Shown piece after piece: positions 23,082 through 29,800 of a stretch of 29,800 bases of DNA. The stretch comes from Candidatus Methanophagales archaeon ANME-1-THS (GTDB taxonomy: Archaea; Halobacteriota; Syntropharchaeia; Alkanophagales; Methanospirareceae): the NCBI GenBank assembly GCA_004212135.1, contig RXIE01000163.1, positions 1 through 29,800 on the forward strand. Reading direction: 5' to 3'. The position numbers and the translations under genes were made by a program. Within the stretch, counting starts at the first letter, position 1. Each line of letters starts with the position of its first letter. The notes beneath the pieces were generated by a model, which saw only the letters and a program-made list of their open reading frames with translations, was not told where the DNA came from and did no database searches.

Positions 23082-24246
23082 TGGTGACCATTAGCCGTTC
23101 GCTGAAGCGTTCTGTTACGGTTCTTCCCATTCAAAAACGAGTCCCCTACCAATTACCGGACTTCTCTCAATACCTGTTTGGCGCAGTTGTACCCACCACA
23201 GATGGCACCTAGGTATCCTGCGCCCGGACGCGACCACGCCGAGGCAAAGTAGAGACCACGAACAGGAGAGGCATATCCCAGCCTGTGAAGACCCTGCTGA
23301 CTGGGAATATGAGCGAAGCCATAAGGAGTGCCCGCCGGGTTGTTTGTCTGGCGATGGATAGTACGAGGTGTAACGACATCGTAGGCCTCTATCTCCTCTT
23401 TGACACCTGGCATCATTCTCTCGAGCCTGTCAATGAGAATACTGGCAGCCAATGCTTTCCGCGTTTCATATCCCGTGGTCGAGAGCCCTTCCCACTGGCG
23501 AAGAGAATCGACAACGACAATGACACCGGAGTACCGCCCCGCTTCTGGCAAGCCAATATCAATGATACTGTAATCCGTAAAACCCATGACCTTCGCGTGA
23601 TAGTCATTAATTTTTCAGGCCTCTGCTAACTGAGCCAATTTTGTCCAGCGTTTGTCACCGACAATGGTGCAGTAACTTTGGTTGCCGAGTTGAAAGAGCG
23701 GTCTCTTGAACTTCAGATATACACAGAGGAAAGAAATAGAGGGAACCTGGTTTCTCATCTTCTTGAGCAGTTTCTGGTTGGCCGGGACAGGCAGCAGGTC
23801 GTTTGCCACATGAGGTATAGCAGCGTTGGCGATAACGCACTTCGCGAAGCCCTGCTTCTCTTTCTCTACAGGTTCGTGCACGTCTCTATACCTTACCCCG
23901 CATGCTCGTCCATTCTTGATAGTAATTCCTGTCACTATGCGGTTCAGCATGATGGTGCCGCCGTGATCAGTGATGAGGGTGCCCAACGCGTCCGCGAGTT
24001 TCTGCGATCCCCCTTCACAGAATAGCCTCCCCCCATGAAATAGCTGGCCTGACCGACTGCGAAATTGACCAGACTCGTCGTATAGGGGTCATCATGATAC
24101 CAAGGTAGCAATGCTGCGAGAATGATCTTTAGCTCATCATCCTTTGTAATTGAATCGAGGAACTCGCCAACAGGTACTGTTGGCATATCTGACCATGTTG
24201 GGGTAAAGCATTGGGTAGAGTGGGTAAAAGAGCCTGGAGTCACATC

Positions 24247-24272
24247 CTCTCTTAATCCAGCGGTTCCCTTCT
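24247..24272 (+). repeat. 26-nt inverted repeat inside the CrtI-like pseudogene (copy A)
   Basis: Exact reverse complement of 24409-24434, with mismatches immediately beyond both ends. In the pseudogene frame it encodes NRWIKRG, which does not fit the surrounding family-like sequence, so this is probably the inserted copy. Confidence 0.9.
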
Positions 24273-24408
24273 TTGTTCAGTACGGCCAGCAGACCGAAGA
24301 ACTTTCGGATACCTCCTTCTTCACGGGGAAACTCCTTCCGGAGGATCGTGGCGGCTTGGCTGGGGTCATGGGGTAGTGTGACATCGATCTTCCCAATTGC
24401 AACGCGAT

Positions 24409-24434
24409 AGAAGGGAACCGCTGGATTAAGAGAG
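24409..24434 (-). repeat. 26-nt inverted repeat inside the CrtI-like pseudogene (copy B)
   Basis: Partner of 24247-24272, with a 136-nt spacer. In the repaired frame it encodes LNPAVPFY, which continues into the natural RVAIGKIDVTLP, so this looks like the source copy. Its outer end coincides with the CTCTCT frameshift. Confidence 0.9.
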
Positions 24435-24698
24435 AGCCGTTCGAAGGGCCGAACTCATCAAAGATCTCGCGCAAGAGATTCCCCTTCTCGAAACCGCAGA
24501 GCTGATGCAGGCTGAACTCATAGCCGAAATTATCGCCCTGAACCACTCGGGCGCAGCCCCCTATGCTGGTGTTCTGCTCAAAGAAAAGGATCTTCTGGCC
24601 CGCTCGTGCAAGCTTTGCACCCGCGGCGAGACCCCCAAGGCCGCCTCCGATGATGCCCGCAAAATAAGTACCTCTACTCTTCTGTTGATTAGTAGAAT

Positions 24699-24827
24699 TC
24701 ATGTGACCACCTGCTTTTGCGAGTTGCGGCATAGGCAGTCAGGTTTTGGCGTTTCGGGATCTTCCATGTACTCCTCTATCAAATCAACGATGTTCTCTTT
24801 AATTTTAGCTGTTGTTGTTAAAGACAT
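24699..24827 (-). CDS. 42-aa ORF overlapping the CrtI-like start
   Basis: This small frame starts MSLTTTAKIKENIVDLIEEY, continues with an acidic stretch (MEDPETPKPD), has CLC, and stops at TGA. It starts 41 bp after the xpb stop on the same strand, and its stop overlaps the CrtI-like ATG by four bases (ATGA), an arrangement typical of translationally coupled genes. There is no strong ribosome binding site. It may be a genuine small protein, or the truncated start of a larger gene that arrived with the oxidoreductase. I do not recognise it. Confidence 0.35.
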   Translation of the reverse strand: MSLTTTAKIKENIVDLIEEYMEDPETPKPDCLCRNSQKQVVT

Positions 24828-24868
24828 TTAAATTTTCTGCTAAACTGTGCTTTGAAATCGTATGTTGC

Positions 24869-26275
24869 CTAGGTTTTCTCATTTGGAGTTCTTAATTTCC
24901 GCCTCCGCGAAATCCCAACCTCTGTCGTCCCTTTTGATACAAGTTCGTAGAGAATCGCGAGTTTTCCCTCTCGCTTTCTTAATATCCTCCCTAATCGCTG
25001 CTTGTATTCACGCTTGCTCCCACTGCCACTTAAAATAACGCCCACTGAGGCTTCTGGCACGTCAATGCCCTCTTCTAGAACCTTGGATGTCACTATTGTG
25101 GTATACTTCCCCGTTCGGAAGTTATCCAGAATCTCCGCTCGCTCCTCTTTTGGAGTGGTATGCGTGATCGCCGGTATGAGGAACTCCCGGGAGATCAGGT
25201 GGACTAACGAATTATGCTCGGTAAATATAATCATCCGTTCGCCAGCATGCTTCTTCAGAATCTCAGACAGGGCTTCTAACTTCGATTGTGAATTGAGCGC
25301 TACCTGCCGCGCTCTGTTTCTCGCCAGCAGTGCCTCACGCGCTTTTGGATCACGACCGCTCCGCATAACAAGCAGTCGGAAATCCTGAGGTGATTTCAGC
25401 AGCATCCTCTTTGCTTTTAAGAAATTGGTGAATACCGCGTGATACCGCTCGTATTCATTCCGTTCGTCCTCGGTCAAATCAGTAACGATCTTCCTCGTCG
25501 TATATTCCGCTAAATGCGTTCCTTTCAGTTTATCAATGCTGATCTCGTAAACCTTTCCGCCAACCAGTCGTTCGAGCTCGTTATGCCGCCCATCCTCTCG
25601 TTCGTACGTCGCGGTTAAGCCCAGCCGATAGGGCGCAACGAAGAGCTCTGCTATGGTCGCATAGCCCGGCGAGGGCAGGTGATGTACCTCATCGAAGAGT
25701 AAGAAAAGGAATCGGTTGCCAAGCTCCTCCGCTCTTAAATATGCGGTATCATACGTTGACACGGTTAGTGGTTTCAAGATGTGCGCGTCGCCACTGTACG
25801 TGCCGACTTCAACGCGTAATTTCTTCTCCAACTCTCGCTTCCATTGCTGAACCAGCTCTAAGGTTGGCACCACGACCAGTGTGGGAACATCCAGTACCTC
25901 AATGGTCTTGATTCCTATGACCGTCTTGCCTGCACCGGTCGGTAAGACCAAGACGCCGGTTCTGGTTCGCAACCATGTTTGTAATGCCTCCTTTTGATAA
26001 TCACGCAAGCGTACCGTGCTGGTCAACTTTGGCATAGGTGGCACATCTAGCACAGCATCTTCGTACTCAAGCTGGGAAAGCTTGAGATACGCTATCAGAT
26101 CCTTATAGAAGATCGGCAAGCACCGATAACCGCCCGATCGCTCATCCCAGACGGTATGCGGCAGCTTAAAAGTGCTCGTTACCACAATCGTTCCTTTTTC
26201 AAAGCGTAAGGTTATCACAGTGACTTTATTGTTATGAGCTCCAAGAAGATAAAAAGGCTGGCATGTAACGCTCAT
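24869..26275 (-). CDS. xpb: XPB (ERCC3/Rad25) family DNA helicase
   Basis: XPB is a superfamily 2 3'-5' helicase/translocase for DNA opening in excision repair. The 468-aa protein has an N-terminal damage-recognition domain (to about 85), Q-like RLRDYQKEAL (89-98), Walker A PTGAGKT (112-118), DEVHH (195-199), the XPB-specific RED motif in TYEREDG (223-229), a thumb-like insertion (KRMLLKSPQDFRLL region, about 290), and helicase motif VI QRLGRILRK near 435. All key residues are intact. The ATG follows AAAGGA. It is divergent from the F390 synthetase-like gene. Its natural partner bax1 is downstream on the same strand beyond a broken gene, so the pair may no longer be tightly co-transcribed. 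Confidence 0.96.
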   Translation of the reverse strand: MSVTCQPFYLLGAHNNKVTVITLRFEKGTIVVTSTFKLPHTVWDERSGGYRCLPIFYKDLIAYLKLSQLEYEDAVLDVPPMPKLTSTVRLRDYQKEALQTWLRTRTGVLVLPTGAGKTVIGIKTIEVLDVPTLVVVPTLELVQQWKRELEKKLRVEVGTYSGDAHILKPLTVSTYDTAYLRAEELGNRFLFLLFDEVHHLPSPGYATIAELFVAPYRLGLTATYEREDGRHNELERLVGGKVYEISIDKLKGTHLAEYTTRKIVTDLTEDERNEYERYHAVFTNFLKAKRMLLKSPQDFRLLVMRSGRDPKAREALLARNRARQVALNSQSKLEALSEILKKHAGERMIIFTEHNSLVHLISREFLIPAITHTTPKEERAEILDNFRTGKYTTIVTSKVLEEGIDVPEASVGVILSGSGSKREYKQRLGRILRKREGKLAILYELVSKGTTEVGISRRRKLRTPNEKT

Positions 26276-26376
26276 TTCCTTTGTCTACAGTTACAAAGCG
26301 ATTATGACGAGGGGTCTTTATCAAGAATACACACGGTTATCGATGAGTACGGGTGCACCTTCATTCCCGAGTATCG

Positions 26377-26386
26377 GGTATATAAC
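26377..26386 (+). promoter_or_regulatory. TATA box for the F390 synthetase-like gene
   Basis: GGTATATAAC, centred near 26381, predicts initiation near 26406, between the far-upstream ATG (26304) and the ATG pair at 26415/26418. It therefore decides the start in favour of 26415/26418. Confidence 0.55.
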
Positions 26387-26414
26387 TACTAATCACCAAA
26401 CATTTGTAGAGAAA

Positions 26415-27773
26415 ATGATGAACAGGAAACAGTTCTTCGACGAAGCGATTGAAACCATGCCACGTGGTGATCTCGACGCGCTCGTCGAGGAACGCATACA
26501 CTATACGGTCAAGTACGCTTCCGAACACTCACCATTCTATCGGAAGTGGTTCCGCGAGCATGGCATAAACGCGGCTGAAATCCGCACCCATGAAGACCTG
26601 CTCGAACTGCCCATGATCTCAGGCCAGACGATCCGCGAACATCAACCTCCTGAGACCACGGACTTCGAATTCAAAAGCGTCGAGTGGCCTGAAGTCTTTA
26701 CCCTTCACGAGACGAGCGGGACAAGTGGGACCCCCAAGGCCTTCTTTCTTACCTGGGAGGACTGGCAGCGATATGCCTCGAAATATGCGCGGATCTTCAC
26801 GTCGCAGGGCTTCGGGCCTGGTGATCGGGTCGTGGTCTGCGCCGCCTATGGAATGAATGTGGGTGCGAACACCATGACGCTCGCCGCGCGTGAACTGGGA
26901 ATAACAATCATCCCCGAGGGCAAATGTACATTCCCCACTCGCATTATCAAATCTTATAAGCCAACGGGCTTGGTTGGCAGTGTCTTCAAACTTCTGCGCC
27001 TCGCACGGCGAATGACCGCAGAGAACCTCTCGCCGCATGAATCAGGAGTACAGCGGCTTGTGGTCGGTGGCGAGAGCTTCGCCGAAGAGTCCAGACAATA
27101 CCTTGCCGAACTATGGGGGTGCAAGGCCTATAACACCTATGGGAGCACCGAGGGGACGATGTGCGGTGAGTGCGTGAACCTGAGCGGGCTCCATGTACCT
27201 GAAGATCAGGTACATCTGGACGTCTACGACCCGGGAATGAAGGATTTCGTGCCCGACGGGGAATGTGGACGAATCGTGCTCACAACACTTTTACCCGTTG
27301 GCGGGAAGTGCGGGACTCTCCTGCTCAACTATGACACTGAGGATACCACCGTTGTGCTCACGCGCGACAAATGCCCCTGCGGTCGAACGCACATGAAGAT
27401 CATGAATCCGCAGCGTGAAGCTGAGACCTTCTGGGTCGCAGAGACGCCATTCAACCGCGTGGACGTAGAACGAGGCGTCTTCCAGCGCGAAAATATGGAC
27501 TATCTGACTGGCGAGTACGAGGCGTTCCTCTACGGCGGAGATGATGAAGGCGAGACGACGATGCGCGTGAGCATGGAATGCCTTGACCCCAAAAAGGGCG
27601 GTCAGCATATAATCGAAGAGCATTTCCTCAATGCATTCTTCCGGTACAAGCCGCGTCTCGCTGAAGCGTATGCCGAAAACAGCTTTAAGATACTCTTCAA
27701 TTTTACCGGTCCCGGTGAGTTGGAACTGTACCGTGTCAAAGGCCGTCCAAAAAGGATCGTGGATCGACGGTAG
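26415..27773 (+). CDS. ftsA: Coenzyme F390 synthetase-like adenylate-forming ligase
   Basis: This 452-aa member of the phenylacetate-CoA ligase (PaaK) family closely resembles methanogen coenzyme F390 synthetases, which attach AMP or GMP to F420 when cells meet oxygen. It has the nucleotide loop TSGTSGTPKAF (about 100-110), YGMNVGANTMTLAARELG and EGKCTFPTR in the middle, YGSTEG (about 242-247), and the CPCGRTH Cys motif. The start is taken at the tandem ATGs 26415/26418: the sequence then begins like the family (MNRKQFFDEAIETM), and a TATA box lies 33 bp upstream. The frame can extend to ATG 26304 but that part is not family-like. A phenylacetate- or indole-acetate-type CoA ligase is the alternative. 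It is divergent from xpb, suggesting a shared stress-control region. Confidence 0.8.
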   Translation: MMNRKQFFDEAIETMPRGDLDALVEERIHYTVKYASEHSPFYRKWFREHGINAAEIRTHEDLLELPMISGQTIREHQPPETTDFEFKSVEWPEVFTLHETSGTSGTPKAFFLTWEDWQRYASKYARIFTSQGFGPGDRVVVCAAYGMNVGANTMTLAARELGITIIPEGKCTFPTRIIKSYKPTGLVGSVFKLLRLARRMTAENLSPHESGVQRLVVGGESFAEESRQYLAELWGCKAYNTYGSTEGTMCGECVNLSGLHVPEDQVHLDVYDPGMKDFVPDGECGRIVLTTLLPVGGKCGTLLLNYDTEDTTVVLTRDKCPCGRTHMKIMNPQREAETFWVAETPFNRVDVERGVFQRENMDYLTGEYEAFLYGGDDEGETTMRVSMECLDPKKGGQHIIEEHFLNAFFRYKPRLAEAYAENSFKILFNFTGPGELELYRVKGRPKRIVDRR

Positions 27774-27797
27774 TCTGTACTGACCTTAAATCTCGAT

Positions 27798-27828
27798 AGA
27801 GGGGAAAAATAGGTTTTTATAACCCTCT
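27798..27828 (+). terminator. Hairpin after the F390 synthetase-like gene
   Basis: AGAGGG and CCCTCT form the outer stem, and AAAAA/TTTTT closes on a TAGG loop inside it. It starts 25 bp after the stop codon. Confidence 0.4.
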
Positions 27829-27917
27829 TCTTCACCGCGCAGAGCCCATGTAGGCAAAATGTGATCCTCTACCTAAAACATTTAACCTTAAGCTTTATAC
27901 ACTCATCTAGTTCCGCG

Positions 27918-27941
27918 TCACCCGGAAAGGTGGTCGGGTGA
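27918..27941 (+). promoter_or_regulatory. Hairpin in the GH13 leader region
   Basis: TCACCCG and CGGGTGA pair over seven bases with a 10-nt loop. It lies just after a TATA-like box at 27893-27900 and about 110 bp before the GH13 start. It could be a leader structure or an operator; nothing identifies a ligand. Confidence 0.25.
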
Positions 27942-28048
27942 GAGATGGAAATGAAAAAAAAGTGAGATGGAAGATGGATGGTGAATAAAATGGGGAGTGA
28001 AATGTATGCTATGATACGAGATTCAGAGGTACAAAGGAGGAATGAACG

Positions 28049-29773
28049 ATGGCAAACACTGTTGAATCAGTAAAGGAACTGGAGTTTACGCCATGCGGTG
28101 AGGTCTTTCCGTCACCGCGTGACTGGCGAGATCAGTTCATCTATTTCCTGCTGGTCGATCGGTTCGATAATAATCAGGATGCTATACCGCCCTATGACCC
28201 AAACACTGCTCCTCGGGGTCGCGATCCCGAGCATGGAGATAAATTTCAAGGCGGAAACCTCAAAGGCGTTACTCGCCGGCTGGATTACATTCGCAATCTG
28301 GGTTGTACGGCGATCTGGCTGAGCCCGATCTTCAAAAACCGACAGGAAAAAGATGATTCTTATCACGGTTATGGCATTCAGCACTTTCTGGAGATCGATA
28401 AGCGATTTGGCACCTTGGAGGATCTACAAGAGTTGGTCAGGCAAGCTCATGCACGAGCTCTGTATATCATCCTTGATATCATCCTCAACCATACCGGCGA
28501 CAATTGGGCGTATCCCGGTGATTATCCGTACTATTACTGGCCTGCCGCACCAGCTCCGTTTGACTTTGGGTTCTGGCGTGAAGTTGATCCAACACCAGGA
28601 TTTCAGGAAGATGACGCGGTCTGGCCCGTGGAGCTTCAGGATCCAGAATGTTATAAGCGAAGAGGGCAGATCTGGAATTGGAACGATCATGATCAGGCTC
28701 TCAACGGCGACTTCCAGAGCCTCAAAGAACTGGATATCGCCAGACCGAAAGTTCTCGATACGCTCATTAAAATCTACAAATACTGGATTGCGGTAGCTGA
28801 TATCGATGGGTACCGCGTCGATACCGTGAAACACATGGAGTCGAGCGCAACTGCGATATTCTGTAACGCGGTGCGTGAATATGCCAAACGGATCGGTAAG
28901 CATAATTTCTTTATCTTTGGAGAAGTGGTGGGCGATGATCTGACTTTGCAGCGTTACATAGGACGAAACAGCCGAATCGAAGGGACCAATGAGCGATTCC
29001 CCTCACTCGATGCCTGCCTGGATTTTCCATTGTATTTCATCTTAGAAGAGGTTATCAAAGGGTTTAAGAACCCCGCAGAGCTGCGCGAGCGGTACGAACG
29101 ATTCAAGACGCTCTATGCGGATCATGGCGAGGCGAGTCGCTACTTCGTTACCTTTGTGGACAACCATGACCAGATGTCCAGACCCTATCGGCGGTTCATG
29201 CACGGCAATCCGTATCCTCAACAGGCAGTGCTTGCCCTCGGCTATCTGCTCACCAGCCAGGGGATTCCCTGCATTTATTATGGCACGGAGCAGGGCTTTG
29301 ATGGTGGCGGAGAGGACGACGAATATGTGCGAGAATGTATGTTCGGTGGTGCCTGGGGTGCCTTTGATACCACCGGTGTACAGTTCTTCAATGAGCAGCA
29401 TCAGATCTACCAGGGGATTGAAACGATTGCGCGTATAAGGGCTCAGGAACCTGCTCTGCGCTATGGCCGCCTTTATTTCCGCGAACTATCTGAGGATGGC
29501 AACACGTTCGGATATCCCACGACCGGTCACTGCACCCTCGCGTATTCCCGAGTTCTTGATACCGATGAGGTTCTGGTTGCTCTCAACCTCGATCTGACGG
29601 GAAGAAACGACTATCTATCTGTTGATCGGAATCTTACACCCCCAGGGAGCGAGATGATTGATCTCCTACATGGCGGTGCGCCTCTCTCAGTTGAAGAGAC
29701 ATCTTTTGGTCGAGCGTTCGTGCGAGTGCCACTTCAGGGACTTCAAATCGCGATTCTTAAACGCAGACAATAA
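28049..29773 (+). CDS. GH13 alpha-amylase-family glycosidase
   Basis: This 574-aa protein has all four GH13 signatures: DIILNH (143-148), DGYRVDTVKH (253-262, nucleophile D258), FGEV (290-293, acid/base E292) and FVDNHD (369-374, D374). An early GCTAIWLSPIF (85-95) and a C-terminal all-beta domain C (from about 480) complete the fold. There is no signal peptide, so it acts in the cytoplasm, probably on glycogen-like reserves, maltodextrin or trehalose-type sugars. Substrate cannot be assigned, and a transglycosylase is possible. The ATG has a strong AAAGGAGG site at eight bases. The next gene, if any, is outside the window. Confidence 0.92.
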   Translation: MANTVESVKELEFTPCGEVFPSPRDWRDQFIYFLLVDRFDNNQDAIPPYDPNTAPRGRDPEHGDKFQGGNLKGVTRRLDYIRNLGCTAIWLSPIFKNRQEKDDSYHGYGIQHFLEIDKRFGTLEDLQELVRQAHARALYIILDIILNHTGDNWAYPGDYPYYYWPAAPAPFDFGFWREVDPTPGFQEDDAVWPVELQDPECYKRRGQIWNWNDHDQALNGDFQSLKELDIARPKVLDTLIKIYKYWIAVADIDGYRVDTVKHMESSATAIFCNAVREYAKRIGKHNFFIFGEVVGDDLTLQRYIGRNSRIEGTNERFPSLDACLDFPLYFILEEVIKGFKNPAELRERYERFKTLYADHGEASRYFVTFVDNHDQMSRPYRRFMHGNPYPQQAVLALGYLLTSQGIPCIYYGTEQGFDGGGEDDEYVRECMFGGAWGAFDTTGVQFFNEQHQIYQGIETIARIRAQEPALRYGRLYFRELSEDGNTFGYPTTGHCTLAYSRVLDTDEVLVALNLDLTGRNDYLSVDRNLTPPGSEMIDLLHGGAPLSVEETSFGRAFVRVPLQGLQIAILKRRQ

Positions 29774-29800
29774 TTGGATCATCGAATATCGCTTGTCGGC

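Larger units (their letters stand above)
23153..24702 (-). pseudogene. Decayed CrtI/phytoene-desaturase-like FAD oxidoreductase
   Basis: All parts of one protein of about 510 residues are present in order but in several frames. The N-terminus has the FAD loop GIIGGGLGGLAAGAKLARAG and FFEQNTSIGG. The middle has DDELKIILAALLPWYHDDPY and ASYFMGGGYSVKG. The end has GLYFASAWSRPGAGYLGAIC. Reading needs a 2-nt correction in a CTCTCT run (about 24430-24436), removal of one T (about 24171-24175), one extra G in the G-run (about 24007-24013), and passes an in-frame TGA (23615-23617). A 26-nt inverted copy of its own sequence (24247-24272) also interrupts it. ATG 24702 overlaps the 42-aa ORF upstream by ATGA. 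Homologues desaturate or isomerise carotenoids or act on prenyl side chains. Some of the indels could be read errors; the TGA and the inverted copy are harder to explain that way. Confidence 0.82.
27774..28048. other. Intergenic region before the GH13 gene
   Basis: About 275 bp. A hairpin probably ending the ligase transcript lies at 27798-27828. A TATA-like CTTTATAC (27893-27900) and a 7-bp hairpin (27918-27941) follow, then purine-rich sequence and the strong GGAGG of the GH13 gene. A leader of about 125 nt is therefore possible, long for this window. Confidence 0.4.

Noticed and set aside
23615..23617. In-frame TGA in the CrtI-like gene as a selenocysteine codon
   Set aside because: The gene also has three frameshifts, no selenoprotein family is involved, and no SECIS-like element was seen.
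1..29800. CRISPR arrays, insertion sequences, integrases or attachment sites
   Set aside because: No regularly spaced direct repeats, transposase or integrase motifs, or tRNA-fragment duplications were seen on reading either strand.

Overview
The window looks like a euryarchaeal chromosome segment. The most likely source is an ANME-1 / Syntrophoarchaeia-type methane- or alkane-oxidising lineage. The reasons are: archaeal information-processing genes (PolB2-type polymerase, RadA-like ATPase, Trm1, XPB, Bax1); methanogen-type cofactor genes (mptA for methanopterin, a coenzyme F390 synthetase-like ligase); a metF-metV pair in place of the usual mer; and TATA boxes about 25 bp before short or leaderless 5' ends. 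The lineage is inferred from gene content; no phylogeny was run. No insertion sequence, CRISPR array, prophage or integrase is visible.

Layout. 1-2351: a gene-poor edge, then two divergent genes of unknown function. 2399-5638 (minus): a three-gene operon of RadA-like ATPase, 86-aa coiled-coil protein and PolB2, in which both enzymes lack residues normally needed for catalysis. 5714-8055 (minus): an ornithine cyclodeaminase/alanine dehydrogenase-family enzyme, a flavodoxin whose N-terminus needs a CTG start, and a di-iron ferritin-like protein. 8176-11370: citramalate/isopropylmalate synthase (+), a small unknown gene (minus) and a membrane-anchored HtrA protease (+). 11371-11869: an AT-rich intergenic region with one good and one weaker small-RNA candidate, then tRNA-Thr(GGT). 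11993-13806 (+): pheA and a galE-like epimerase, overlapping by ATGA. 13910-15615 (minus): metV-metF. 16026-17068 (+): mptA, whose last codons and stop lie inside tRNA-Met(CAT). 17220-19801: a cysteine-rich DUF2769 protein, an M50-like membrane protease and trm1. 20011-21420: an AT-rich RNase H-fold-like protein, a fragment of a second bax1 copy, and a GNAT acetyltransferase. 21453-26275 (minus): xpb and bax1, normally neighbours, separated by a 42-aa ORF and a decayed CrtI-like oxidoreductase. 26415-29773 (+): F390 synthetase-like ligase and a GH13 glycosidase.

How the genes fit together. metF/metV and mptA belong to H4MPT-linked C1 metabolism. The F390 synthetase-like protein would tie F420 to redox stress, where the flavodoxin and ferritin-like protein could also act. 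XPB and Bax1 form the archaeal excision-repair helicase-nuclease pair. PolB2 with the RadA-like protein looks like a second, accessory or structural, DNA-repair unit. Trm1 has two potential G26 substrates in the window (both tRNAs carry G26).

The least-explained structures are three short inverted duplications (22, 26 and 29 nt), each with at least one copy inside a coding sequence or gene remnant; a TATA-driven hairpin RNA candidate near 11543; and the mptA-tRNA overlap.
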